DNA of 64,000 bases from Auanema rhodensis (taxonomy: Eukaryota > Nematoda > Chromadorea > Rhabditida > Rhabditidae). The notes beneath the pieces were generated by a model. That model saw only the letters and a list, made by a program, of their open reading frames with translations. It was not told where the DNA came from and did no database searches. Both the position numbers and the translations under genes were made by a program. The stretch spans positions 1,932,501-1,996,500 of the forward strand of contig OZ059900.1 in assembly GCA_964057225.1 (NCBI GenBank), in the 5' to 3' direction. The first letter of the stretch is position 1; each line of letters opens with the position of its first letter. This document shows, one piece after another, positions 26,114 through 39,793 of the stretch.

Positions 26114-29100
26114 TTTTCCGAGTTTTGAGTCCAATTGGGCTAAATCGCTCATATATATGATCAAAAGCATAGTTTCACTGTCTATGATAACAAAAGTCTT
26201 CAAATATACACTAGTAATGATTAAATCACTGAATTTCACTCAAATAGCTTTACTACACTAAGTATGGTCGTTTTTATGCCTTTAACACCATATACTCACC
26301 GATTTTTGGTACAAAATCTGTAATACTTGTAAATTTTGATCATATTCGTTAAGATTTGAGAATCAAACACATAATACACGAAATAAGTCTTTTTTTACAA
26401 GTTTGCACTGATATTTATTCATTTTGATCAAAAAAGGTCGAAAATAGAAAGAATTTTTGAAATTTCCGAGTTTTGAGTCCAATTTGGCTAAATCGCTCAT
26501 ATATATGATCAAAAGCATAGTTCTATTGTCTATAACAACAAAAGTCTTTAATTAAACGCTAGTGATGTTTTAATACTGAATTTCGCTCAAATAGCATTAC
26601 TACACTAAGTATGGTCGTTTTTATGCCTTTAACACCATATACTCACCGATTTTTGGTACAAAATCTGTAATACTTGTAAATTTTGATCATATTTGTTAAG
26701 ATTCGAAAATCAAACACACAATACACGAAATAAGTTTATTTTTACAAGTTTGCACTGATATTTATTCATTTTGATCAAAAAAGGTCGAAAATAGAAAGAA
26801 TTTTTGAAATTTCCGAGTTTTGAGTCTAATTTGGCTAAATCGCTCATATATATGATCAGAAGCATAAGTGTATTGTCTATGACAACAAAAGTCATTAATT
26901 AAACGCTAGTGATGTTTAAATACTGAATTTCGCTCAAATAGCATTACTACACTAAGTATGGTCGTTTTTATGCCTTTAACACCATATACTCACCGATTTT
27001 TGGTACAAAATCTGTAATACTCGTAAATTTTGATCATATTCGGTGAGATTCGAGAATCAAACACACAATACACGAAATAAGTTTATTTTGACGAGTTTGC
27101 ACTGATATTTATTCATTTTGATCAAAAAAGGTCGAAAATAGAAAGAATTTTTGAAATTTCCGAGTTTTGAGTCTAATTTGGCTAAATCGCTCATATATAT
27201 GATCAAAAGCATAGTTTTACTGTCTATGATAACAAAAGTCTTCAAATATACACTAATAATGTGTAAATCACTGAATTTCACTCAAATAGCTTTACTACAC
27301 TAAGTATGGTCGTTTTTATGCCTTTAACACCATATACTCACCGATTTTTGGTACAAAATCTGTGATACTCGTAAATTTTGATCATATTCGTTAAGATTTG
27401 AGAATCAAACATACAATACACAAAATCAGTCTATTTTTATGAGCTTGCACTGATATATATTCATTTTGATCAAAAAAGGTCGAAAATAGAAAGAATTTTT
27501 GAAATTTCCGAGTTTTGAGTCTAATTTGGCTAAATCGCTCATATATAAGATCAGAAGCATAGTTTTATTGTCTATGACAACAAAAATCATCAATTAAACG
27601 CTAGTGATATTTAAATACTGATTTTCGCTCAAATAGCATTACTACACTAAGTATGGTCGTTTTTATGCCTTTAACACCATATACTCACCGATTTTTGGTA
27701 CAAAATCTGTAATACTCGTAAATTTTGATCATATTCGGTGAGATTCGAGAATCAAACACACAATACACGAAATAAGTTTATTTTGACGAGTTTGCACTGA
27801 TATTTATTCATTTTGATCAAAAAAGGTCGAAAATAGAAAGAATTTTTGAATTTTCCGAGTTTTGAGTCCAATTGGGCTAAATCGCTCATATATATGATCA
27901 AAAGCATAGTTTTACTGTCTATGATAACAAAAGTCTTCAAATATACACTAATAATGATTAAATCACTGAATTTCACTCAAATAGCATTACTACACTAAGT
28001 ATGGTCGTTTTTATGCCTTTAACACCATATACTCACCGATTTTTGGTACAAAATCTGTGATACTCGTAAATTTTGATCATATTCGTTGAGATTCGAGAAT
28101 CGAACACACAATACACGAAATAAGTCTATTTTTACGAGTTTGCACTGATATTTATTCATTTTGATCAAAAAAGGTCGAAAATAGAAAGAATTTTTGAAAT
28201 TTCCGAGTTTTGAGTCTAATTTGGCTAAATCGCTCATATATATGATCAAAAGCATAGTTTTACTGTCTATGATAACAAAAGTCTTCAAATATACACTAAT
28301 AATGTGTAAATCACTGAATTTCACTCAAATAGCTTTACTACACTAAGTATGGTCGTTTTTATGCCTTTAACACCATATACTCACCGATTTTTGGTACAAA
28401 ATCTGTAATACTCGTAAATTTCGATCATATTCGTTAAGATTCGAGAATCAAACACACAATACACGAAATAAGTTTATTTTTACCAGTTTGCACTGATATT
28501 TATTCATTTTGATCAAAAAAGGTCGAAAATAGAAAGAATTTTTGAATTTTCCGAGTTTTGAGTCCAATTGGGCTAAATCGCTCATATATATGATCAAAAG
28601 CATAGTTTCACTGTCTATGATAACAAAAGTCTTCAAATATACACTAGTAATGATTAAATCACTGAATTTCACTCAAATAGCTTTACTACACTAAGTATGG
28701 TCGTTTTTATGCCTTTAACACCATATACTCACCGATTTTTGGTACAAAATCTGTAATACTCGTAAATTTTGATCATATCCGTTAAGATTCGAGAATCAAA
28801 CACACAATACACGAAATAAGTTTATTTTTACGAGTTTGCACTGATATTTATTCATTTTGATCAAAAAAGGTCGAAAATAGAAAGAATTTTTGAATTTTCC
28901 GAGTTTTGAGTCCAATTGGGCTAAATCGCTCATATATATGATCAAAAGCATAGTTTCACTGTCTATGATAACAAAAGTCTTCAAATATACACTAGTAATG
29001 ATTAAATCACTGAATTTCACTCAAATAGCATTACTACACTAAGTATGGTCGTTTTTATGCCTTTAACACCATATACTCACCGATTTTTGGTACAAAATCT

Positions 29101-31461
29101 GTAATACTTGTAAATTTTGATCATATTCGTTAAGATTTGAGAATCAAACACATAATACACGAAATAAGTCTTTTTTTACAAGTTTGCACTGATATTTATT
29201 CATTTTGATCAAAAAAGGTCGAAAATAGAAAGAATTTTTGAAATTTCCGAGTTTTGAGTCCAATTTGGCTAAATCGCTCATATATATGATCAAAAGCATA
29301 GTTCTATTGTCTATAACAACAAAAGTCTTTAATTAAACGCTAGTGATGTTTTAATACTGAATTTCGCTCAAATAGCATTACTACACTAAGTATGGTCGTT
29401 TTTATGCCTTTAACACCATATACTCACCGATTTTTGGTACAAAATCTGTAATACTTGTAAATTTTGATCATATTCGTTAAGATTCGAAAATCAAACACAC
29501 AATACACGAAATAAGTTTATTTTTACAAGTTTGCACTGATATTTATTCATTTTGATCAAAAAAGGTCGAAAATAGAAAGAATTTTTGAAATTTCCGAGTT
29601 TTGAGTCTAATTTGGCTAAATCGCTCATATATATGATCAGAAGCATAAGTGTATTGTCTATGACAACAAAAGTCATTAATTAAACGCTAGTGATGTTTAA
29701 ATACTGAATTTCGCTCAAATAGCATTACTACACTAAGTATGGTCGTTTTTATGCCTTTAACACCATATACTCACCGATTTTTGGTACAAAATCTGTAATA
29801 CTCGTAAATTTTGATCATATTCGTTCAGATTTGAGAATCAAACATACAATACACAAGATGAATCTATTTTTATGAGCTTGCACTGATATATATTCATTTT
29901 GATCAAAAAAGGTCGAAAATAGAAAGAATTTTTGAACTTTCCGAGTTTTGAGTCTAATTTGGCTAAATCGCTCATTTATATGATCAAAAGCATAGTTTTA
30001 CTGTCTATGATAACAAAAGTCTTCAAATATACACTAATAATGTGTAAATCACTGAATTTCACTCAAATAGCTTTACTACACTAAGTATGGTCGTTTTTAT
30101 GCCTTTAACACCATATACTCACCGATTTTTGGTACAAAATCTGTAATACTCGTAAATTTCGATCATATTCGTTAAGATTCGAGAATCAAACACACAATAC
30201 ACGAAATAAGTTTATTTTTACCAGTTTGCACTGATATTTATTCATTTTGATCAAAAAAGGTCGAAAATAGAAAGAATTTTTGAATTTTCCGAGTTTTGAG
30301 TCCAATTGGGCTAAATCGCTCATATATATGATCAAAAGCATAGTTTCACTGTCTATGATAACAAAAGTCTTCAAATATACACTAGTAATGATTAAATCAC
30401 TGAATTTCACTCAAATAGCTTTACTTCACTAAGTATGGTCGTTTTTATGCCTTTAACACCATATACTCACCGATTTTTGGTACAAAATCTGTAATACTCG
30501 TAAATTTTGATCATATCCGTTAAGATTCGAGAATCAAACACACAATACACGAAATAAGATTATTTTTACGAGTTTGCACTGATATTTATTCATTTTGATC
30601 AAAAAAGGTCGAAAATAGAAAGAATTTTTGAATTTTCCGAGTTTTGAGTCCAATTGGGCTAAATCGCTCATATATATGATCAGAAGCATAAGTGTATTGT
30701 CTATGACAACAAAAGTCATTAAATAAACGCTAGTGATGTTTAAATACTGAATTTCGCTCAAATAGCATTACTACACTAAGTATGGTCGTTTTATGCCTTT
30801 AACACCATATACTCACCGATTTTTGGTACAAAATCTGTAATACTCGTAAATTTTGATCATATTCGTTCAGATTTGAGAATCAAACATACAATACACAAGA
30901 TGAATCTATTTTTATGAGCTTGCACTGATATATATTCATTTTGATCAAAAAAGGTCGAAAATAGAAAGAATTTTTGAACTTTCCGAGTTTTGAGTCTAAT
31001 TTGGCTAAATCGCTCATTTATATGATCAGAAGCATAGTTTTATTGTCTATGACAACAAAAGTCATCAATTAAACGCTAGTGATGTTTAAATACTGATTTT
31101 CGCTCAAATAGCATTACTACACTAAGTATGGTCGTTTTTATGCCTTTAACACCATATACTCACCGATTTTTGGTACAAAATCTGTAGTACTTGTAAATTT
31201 TGATCATATTCGTTAAGATTCGAGAATCAAACACATAATACACGAAATAAGTCTAGTTTTATGAGTTTGCACTGATATTTATTCATTTTAATCAAAAAAG
31301 GTCGAAAATAGAAAGAATTTTTGAATTTTCCGAGTTTTGAGTCCAATTGGGCTAAATCTCTCATATATATGATCAAAAGCATAGTTTTACTGTCTATGAT
31401 AACAAAAGTCTTCAAATATACACTAATAATGTGTAAATCACTGAATTTCACTCAAATAGCA
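26114..31461. repeat. Right part of domain 1, about 15 monomers
   Basis: Satellite only. It contains the 27,292-29,639 block, several monomers with the variant ATCAGAAGCATAAGTGTATTG (near 26,857, 29,638 and 30,680), a core copy with one T missing from the T-run near 30,790, and the first of two adjacent monomers with TAAATCTCTCATATAT in place of TAAATCGCTC (near 31,357 and 31,705). Monomers here are less uniform than in the duplicated blocks to the left. Confidence 0.8.
27292..29639. repeat. Partner of the 13,388-15,735 block
   Basis: This is the downstream copy at a distance of 13,904 bp. To its right, 29,640 onward switches to a different source: it resembles 26,859 onward (shared ATCAGAAGCATAAGTGTATTG), then about 25,000-25,560 at a distance of 4,867 bp (14 monomers). 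It is thus a junction between pieces of different origin within a monomer. Confidence 0.8.
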
Positions 31462-32825
31462 TTACTACACTAAGTATGGTCGTTTTTATGCCTTTAACAC
31501 CATATACTCACCGATTTTTGGTACAAAATCTGTAATACTTGTAAATTTTGATCATATTCGTTAAGATTCGAGAATCAAACACATAATACACGAAATAAGT
31601 CTAGTTTTATGAGTTTGCACTGATATTTATTCATTTTGATCAAAAAAGGTCGAAAATAGAAAGAATTTTTGAATTTTCCGAGTTTTGAGTCCAATTGGGC
31701 TAAATCTCTCATATATATGATCAAAAGCATAGTTTTACTGTCTATGATAACAAAAGTCTTCAAATATACACTAATAATGTGTAAATCACTGAATTTCACT
31801 CAAATAGCATTACTACACTAAGTATGGTCGTTTTTATGCCTTTAACACCATATACTCACCGATTTTTGGTACAAAATCTGTAATACTTGTAAATTTTGAT
31901 CATATTCGTTAAGATTCGAGAATCAAACACATAATACACAAAATAAGTCTATTTTTATGAGTTTGCACTGATATTTATTCATTTTGATCAAAAAAGGTCG
32001 AAAATAGAAAGAATTTTTGAAATTTCCGAGTTTTGAGTCTAATTTGGCTAAATCGCTCATATATATGATCAAAAGCATAGTTTTACTGTCTATGATAACA
32101 AAAGTCTTCAAATATACACTAATAATGTGTAAATCACTGAATTTCACTCAAATAGCATTACTACACTAAGTATGGTCGTTTTTATGCCTTTAACACCATA
32201 TACTCACCGATTTTTGGTACAAAATCTGTAATACTCGTAAATTTTGATCATATTTGTTAAGATTCGAGAATCAAACACATAATACACAAAATAAGTCTAT
32301 TTTTACAAGTTTGCACTGATATTTATTCATTTTGATCAAAAAAGGTCGAAAATAGAAAGAATTTTTGAAATTTCCGAGTTTTGAGTCCAATTTGGCTAAA
32401 TCGCTCATATATATGATCAAAAGCATAGTTTTATTGTCTATAACAACAAAAGTCATCAATTAAACGCTAGTGATGTTTAAATACTGAATTTCGCTCAAAT
32501 AGCATGACTACACTAAGTATGGTCGTTTTTATGCCTTTAACACCATATACTCACCGATTTTTGGTACAAAATCTGTAATACTCGTAAATTTTGATCATAT
32601 TTGTTAAGATTTGAGAATCAAACATACAATACACAAAATCAGTCTATTTTTATGAGCTTGCACTGATATATATTCATTTTGATCAAAAAAGGTCGAAAAT
32701 AGAAAGAATTTTTGAAATTTCCGAGTTTTGAGTCTAATTTGGCTAAATCGCTCATATATATAATCAAAAGCATAGTTTTACTGTCTATGATAACAAAAGT
32801 CATCAATTAAACGCTAGTGATGTTT

Positions 32826-34393
32826 AAATACTGATTTTCGCTCAAATAGCATTACTACACTAAGTATGGTCGTTTTTATGCCTTTAACACCATATACTCA
32901 CCGATTTTTGGTACAAAATCTGTAATACTCATAAAATTTGATCATATTTGTTAAGATTTGAGAATCAAACACACAATACACAAAATCAGTCTATTTTTAT
33001 GAGTTTACACTGATATATATTCATTTTCATCAAAAAAGGTCGAAAATAGAAAGAATTTTTGAATTTTCCGAGTTTTGAGTCGAATTGGGCTAAATCGCTC
33101 ATATATATGATCAAAAGCATAGTTTTACTGTCTATGATAACAAAAGTCTTCAAATATACACTAATAATGATTAAATCACTGAATTTCACACAAATAGCAT
33201 TACTACACTAAGTATGGTCGTTTTTATGCCTTTAACACCATATACTCACCGATTTTTGGTACAAAATCTGTAATACTTGTAAATTTTGATCATATTTGTT
33301 AAGATTCGAGAATCAAACACATAATACACAAAATAAGTCTATTTTTATGAGTTTGCACTGATATTTATTCATTTTGATCAAAAAAGGTCGAAAATAGAAA
33401 GAATTTTTGAAATTTCCGAGTTTTGAGTCTAATTTGGCTAAATCGCTCATATATATGATCAGAAGCATAGTTTTATTGTCTATGACAACAAAAATCATCA
33501 ATTAAACGCTAGTGATGTTTAAATACTGATTTTCGCTCAAATAGCATTACTACACTAAGTATGGTCGTTTTTATGCCTTTAACACCATATACTCACCGAT
33601 TTTTGGTACAAAATCTGTAATACTCGTAAATTTTGATCATATTCGTTAAGATTTGAGAATCAAACATACAATACACAAAATCAGTCTATTTTTATGAGCT
33701 TGCACTGATATATATTCATTTTGATCAAAAAAGGTCGAAAATAGAAAGAATTTTTGAAATTTCCGAGTTTTGAGTCTAATTTGGCTAAATCGCTCATATA
33801 TATGATCAAAAGCATAGTTTTACTGTCTATGATAACAAAAGTCTTCAAATATACACTAATAATGATTAAATCACTGAATTTCAGTCAAATAGCATTACTA
33901 CACTAAGTATGGTCGTTTTTATGCCTTTAACACCATATACTCACCGATTTTTGGTACAAAATCTGTAATACTTGTAAATTTCGATCATATTTGTTAAGAT
34001 TCGAGAATCAAACACATAATACACGAAATAAGTCTATTTTTACAAGTTTGCACTGATATTTATTCATTTTGATCAAAAAAGGTCGAAAATAGAAAGAATT
34101 TTTGAAATTTCCGAGTTTTGAGTCCAATTTGGCTAAATCGCTCATATATAAGATCAAAAGCATAGTTTTATTGTCTATAACAACAAAAGTCATCAATTAA
34201 ACGCTAGTGATATTTAAATACTGATTTTCGCCCAAGTAGCATTACTACACTAAGTATGGTCGTTTTTATGCCTTTAACACCATATACTCACCGATTTTTG
34301 GTACAAAATCTGTAATACTTGTAAATTTTGATCATATTCGTTAAGATTTGAGAATCAAACATACAATACACAAAATCAGTCTATTTTTATGAG
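32826..34393. repeat. Nested 5-monomer duplication in domain 2, unit 1
   Basis: This unit matches 34,563-36,130 at a distance of 1,737 bp, with five differences seen (near 32,931, 33,188, 33,826, 33,980 and 34,232). Both units share the palindrome-breaking TTTTCATCAAAA and AGTCGAATTGGG, which hardly occur elsewhere. It recurs as 47,102-48,669 in the second large copy. A further partial repetition at 1,737 bp joins about 35,390-36,050 with 37,130-37,790. Confidence 0.82.
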
Positions 34394-34562
34394 TTTGCAC
34401 TGATATATATTCATTTTGATCAAAAAAGGTCGAAAATAGAAAGAATTTTTGAATTTTCCGAGTTTTGAGTCCAATTGGGCTAAATCGCTCATATATATAA
34501 TCAAAAGCATAGTTTTACTGTCTATGATAACAAAAGTCATCAATTAAACGCTAGTGATGTTC

Positions 34563-36130
34563 AAATACTGATTTTCGCTCAAATAGCATTACTACACTAA
34601 GTATGGTCGTTTTTATGCCTTTAACACCATATACTCACCGATTTTTGGTACAAAATCTGTAATACTCGTAAAATTTGATCATATTTGTTAAGATTTGAGA
34701 ATCAAACACACAATACACAAAATCAGTCTATTTTTATGAGTTTACACTGATATATATTCATTTTCATCAAAAAAGGTCGAAAATAGAAAGAATTTTTGAA
34801 TTTTCCGAGTTTTGAGTCGAATTGGGCTAAATCGCTCATATATATGATCAAAAGCATAGTTTTACTGTCTATGATAACAAAAGTCTTCAAATATACACTA
34901 ATAATGATTAAATCACTGAATTTCACTCAAATAGCATTACTACACTAAGTATGGTCGTTTTTATGCCTTTAACACCATATACTCACCGATTTTTGGTACA
35001 AAATCTGTAATACTTGTAAATTTTGATCATATTTGTTAAGATTCGAGAATCAAACACATAATACACAAAATAAGTCTATTTTTATGAGTTTGCACTGATA
35101 TTTATTCATTTTGATCAAAAAAGGTCGAAAATAGAAAGAATTTTTGAAATTTCCGAGTTTTGAGTCTAATTTGGCTAAATCGCTCATATATATGATCAGA
35201 AGCATAGTTTTATTGTCTATGACAACAAAAATCATCAATTAAACGCTAGTGATGTTTAAATACTGATTTTCGCTCAAATAGCATTACTACACTAAGTATG
35301 GTCGTTTTTATGCCTTTAACACCATATACTCACCGATTTTTGGTACAAAATCTGTAATACTCGTAAATTTTGATCATATTCGTTAAGATTTGAGAATCAA
35401 ACATACAATACACAAAATCAGTCTATTTTTATGAGCTTGCACTGATATATATTCATTTTGATCAAAAAAGGTCGAAAATAGAAAGAATTTTTGAAATTTC
35501 CGAGTTTTGAGTCTAATTTGGCTAAATCGCTCATATATATGATCAAAAGCATAGTTTCACTGTCTATGATAACAAAAGTCTTCAAATATACACTAATAAT
35601 GATTAAATCACTGAATTTCAGTCAAATAGCATTACTACACTAAGTATGGTCGTTTTTATGCCTTTAACACCATATACTCACCGATTTTTGGTACAAAATC
35701 TGTAATACTTGTAAATTTTGATCATATTTGTTAAGATTCGAGAATCAAACACATAATACACGAAATAAGTCTATTTTTACAAGTTTGCACTGATATTTAT
35801 TCATTTTGATCAAAAAAGGTCGAAAATAGAAAGAATTTTTGAAATTTCCGAGTTTTGAGTCCAATTTGGCTAAATCGCTCATATATAAGATCAAAAGCAT
35901 AGTTTTATTGTCTATAACAACAAAAGTCATCAATTAAACGCTAGTGATATTTAAATACTGATTTTCGCTCAAGTAGCATTACTACACTAAGTATGGTCGT
36001 TTTTATGCCTTTAACACCATATACTCACCGATTTTTGGTACAAAATCTGTAATACTTGTAAATTTTGATCATATTCGTTAAGATTTGAGAATCAAACATA
36101 CAATACACAAAATCAGTCTATTTTTATGAG
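34563..36130. repeat. Nested 5-monomer duplication in domain 2, unit 2
   Basis: This is the partner of 32,826-34,393. The pair is bounded by T at 32,825 against C at 34,562, and T at 34,394 against C at 36,131. It recurs as 48,839-50,406. Five differences in about 1.57 kb make this pair older than the exact 14,276-bp duplication that contains it. Confidence 0.82.
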
Positions 36131-37149
36131 CTTGCACTGATATATATTCATTTTGATCAAAAAAGGTCGAAAATAGAAAGAATTTTCGAAATTTCCGAGT
36201 TTTGAGTCTAATTTGGCTAAATCGCTCATATATATGATCAGAAGCATAGTTTTATTGTCTATGACAACAAAAATCATCAATTAAACGCTAGTGATGTTTA
36301 AATACTGATTTTCGCTCAAATAGCATTACTACACTAAGTATGGTCGTTTTTATGCCTTTAACACCATATACTCACCGATTTTTGGTACAAAATCTGTAAT
36401 ACTCGTAAATTTTGATCATATTCGTTAAGATTTGAGAATCAAACATACAATACAAAAAATAAGTCTATTTTTACAAGTTTGCACTGATATTTATTCATTT
36501 TGATCAAAAAAGGTCGAAAATAGAAAGAATTTTTGAAATTTCCGAGTTTTGAGTCCAATTTGGCTAAATCGCTCATATATAAGATCAAAAGCATAGTTTT
36601 ACTGTCTATGATAACAAAAGTCTTCAAATATACACTAATAATGATTAAATCACTGAATTTCACTCAAATAGCATTACTACACTAAGTATGGTCGTTTTTA
36701 TGCCTTTAACACCATATACTCACCGATTTTTGGTACAAAATCTGTAATACTCGTAAATTTTGATCATATTCGTTAAGATTTGAGAATCAAACATACAATA
36801 CACAAAATCAGTCTATTTTTATGAGCTTGCACTGATATATATTCATTTTGATCAAAAAAGGTCGAAAATAGAAAGAATTTTCGAAATTTCCGAGTTTTGA
36901 GTCTAATTTGGCTAAATCGCTCATATATATGATCAGAAGCATAGTTTTATTGTCTATGACAACAAAAATCATCAATTAAACGCTAGTGATGTTTAAATAC
37001 TGATTTTCGCTCAAATAGCATTACTACACTAAGTATGGTCGTTTTTATGCCTTTAACACCATATACTCACCGATTTTTGGTACAAAATCTGTAATACTCG
37101 TAAATTTTGATCATATTCGTTAAGATTTGAGAATCAAACATACAATACA
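36058..37149. repeat. Nested 2-monomer (695-bp) tandem duplication
   Basis: The stretch 36,058-36,454 repeats as 36,753-37,149. Both copies carry the private variant GAATTTTCGAAATTTCC (AATTTTCG at 36,181 and 36,876) where nearly all other monomers have GAATTTTTGAA. In copy 2 of the large duplication the pair is at 50,334-51,425. It shows exchange at the dimer scale. Confidence 0.8.
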
Positions 37150-37710
37150 CAAAATCAGTCTATTTTTATGAGCTTGCACTGATATATATTCATTTTGATC
37201 AAAAAAGGTCGAAAATAGAAAGAATTTTTGAAATTTCCGAGTTTTGAGTCTAATTTGGCTAAATCGCTCATATATATGATCAAAAGCATAGTTTCACTGT
37301 CTATGATAACAAAAGTCTTCAAATATACACTAATAATGATTAAATCACTGAATTTCAGTCAAATAGCATTACTACACTAAGTATGGTCGTTTTTATGCCT
37401 TTAACACCATATACTCACCGATTTTTGGTACAAAATCTGTAATACTTGTAAATTTTGATCATATTTGTTAAGATTCGAGAATCAAACACATAATACACGA
37501 AATAAGTCTATTTTTACAAGTTTGCACTGATATTTATTCATTTTGATCAAAAAAGGTCGAAAATAGAAAGAATTTTTGAAATTTCCGAGTTTTGAGTCCA
37601 ATTTGGCTAAATCGCTCATATATAAGATCAAAAGCATAGTTTTATTGTCTATAACAACAAAAGTCATCAATTAAACGCTAGTGATATTTAAATACTGATT
37701 TTCGCTCAAG

Positions 37711-39548
37711 TAGCATTACTACACTAAGTATGGTCGTTTTTATGCCTTTAACACCATATACTCACCGATTTTTGGTACAAAATCTGTAATACTCGTAAAT
37801 TTTGATCATATTCGTTAAGATTTGAGAATCAAACATACAATACACAAAATCAGTCTATTTTTATGAGCTTGCACTGATATATATTCATTTTGATCAAAAA
37901 AGGTCGAAAATAGAAAGAATTTTTGAAATTTCCGAGTTTTGAGTCTAATTTGGCTAAATCGCTCATATATATGATCAGAAGCATAGTTTTATTGTCTATG
38001 ACAACAAATGTCATCAATTAAACGCTAGTGATGTTTAAATACTGATTTTCGCTCAAATAGCATTACTACACTAAGTATGGTCGTTTTTATGCCTTTAACA
38101 CCATATACTCACCGATTTTTGGTACAAAATCTGTAATACTCGTAAATTTTGATCATATTTGTTAAGATTTGAAAATCAAACACACAATAAACAAAATCAG
38201 TCTATTTTTATGAGTTTGCACTGATATATATTCATTTTGATCAAAAAAGGTCGAAAATAGAAAGAATTTTTGAATTTTCCGAGTTTTGAGTCCAATTGGG
38301 CTAAATCGCTCATATATATGATCAAAAGCATAGTTTTACTGTCTATGATAACAAAAGTCTTCAAATATACACTAATAATGATTAAATCACTGAATTTCAG
38401 TCAAATAGCATTACTACACTAAGTATGGTCGTTTTTATGCCTTTAACACCATATACTCACCGATTTTTGGTACAAAATCTGTGATACTCGTAAATTTTGA
38501 TCATATTCAGTGAGATTCGAGAATCAAACACACAATACACGAAATAAGTTTATTTTTACGAGTTTGCACTGATATTTATTCATTTTGATCAAAAAAGTTC
38601 GAAAACAGAAAGAATTTTTGAAATTTCCGAGTTTTGAGTCTAATTTGGCTAAATCGCTCATATATATGATCAGAAGCATAGTTTTATTGTCTATGACAAC
38701 AAAAGTCATCAATTAAACGCTAGTGATGTTTAAATACTGAATTTCGCTCAAATAGCATTACTACACTAAGTATGGTCGTTTTTATGCCTTTAACACCATA
38801 TACTCACCGATTTTTGGTACAAAATCTGTAATACTCGTAAATTTCGATCATATCCGTTAAGATTCGAGAATCAAACACACAATACACAAAATAAGTTTAT
38901 TTTTACGAGTTTGAACTGGTATTTATTCATTTTGATCAAAAAAGGTCGAAAATAGAAAGAATTTTTGAAATTTCCGAGTTTTGAGTCTAATTTGGCTAAA
39001 TCGCTCATATATATGATCAAAAGCATAGTTTTACTGTCTATGATAACAAAAGTCATCAATTAAACGCTAGTGATGTTTAAATACTGAATTTCACTCAAAT
39101 AGCATTACTACACTAAGTATGGTCGTTTTTATGCCTTTAACACCATATACTCACCGATTTTTGGTACAAAATCTGTAATACTTGTAAATTTTGATCATAT
39201 TTGTTAAGATTCGAGAATCGAACACACAATACAAAAAATAAGTCTATTTTTACAAGTTTGCACTGATATTTATTCATTTTGATCAAAAAAGGTCGAAAAT
39301 AGAAAGAATTTTTGAAATTTCCGAGTTTTGAGTCTAATTTGGCTAAATCGCTCATATATATGATCAAAAGCATAGTTTTATTGTCTATAACAACAAAAGT
39401 CATCAATTAAACGCTAGTGATATTTAAATACTGATTTTCGCTCAAGTAGCATTACTACACTAAGTATGGTCGTTTTTATGCCTTTAACACCATATACTCA
39501 CCGATTTTTGGTACAAAATCTGTAATACTTGTAAATTTTGATCATATT
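37711..39548. repeat. Nested 6-monomer tandem duplication, unit 1
   Basis: This unit matches 39,794-41,630 at a distance of 2,083 bp, becoming 2,082 bp after about 38,360, where unit 1 has a type A variable segment and unit 2 a type B one. Shared private variants are AACAAATGTCATC (38,003 and 40,086), AAGTTCGAAAACAG (38,596 and 40,678), TTTGAACTGG (near 38,910 and 40,992) and AATCGAACACACAATACAAA (near 39,216 and 41,298). It recurs at 51,987-53,824. Confidence 0.83.
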
Positions 39549-39793
39549 TGTTGAGATTCGAGAATCAAACACATAATACAAAAAATAAGTCTATTTTTAC
39601 AAGTTTGCACTGATATTTATTCATTTTGATCAAAAAAGGTCGAAAATAGAAAGAATTTTTGAAATTTCCGAGTTTTGAGTCCAATTTGGCTAAATCGCTC
39701 ATATATATGATCAAAAGCATAGTTTTATTGTCTATAACAACAAAAGTCATCAATTAAACGCTAGTGATGTTTAAATACTGAATTTCGCTCAAA

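Larger units (their letters stand above)
1..31461. repeat. Array domain 1: mosaic higher-order region (about 90 monomers)
   Basis: This region lies left of the 14,276-bp duplication. It is a patchwork of blocks repeated at several distances (3,128, 1,737, 11,125, 12,862 and 13,904 bp), all whole numbers of monomers (9, 5, 32, 37 and 40). A marker cassette, a type A monomer with TTTATTTTGACGAG followed by one with GAGAATCGAACAC, recurs from about 2,723, 5,850, 7,936, 10,023, 13,848, 16,975, 18,712, 20,798, 22,885 and 27,752, at intervals of 9, 6, 6, 11, 9, 5, 6, 6 and 14 monomers. The order of monomer types is therefore structured but not one regular higher-order repeat. It contains no gene. 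The right limit is the left edge of the next domain's duplication (uncertain by 78 bp). Confidence 0.85.

Noticed and set aside
31227-31799. Adjacent identical monomers near 31.2 and 31.6 kb as a further large-duplication copy
   Set aside because: Only one of the two lies inside the 14,276-bp unit; the pair is a single-monomer duplication or the breakpoint neighbour, since only one such monomer appears at 45,851.
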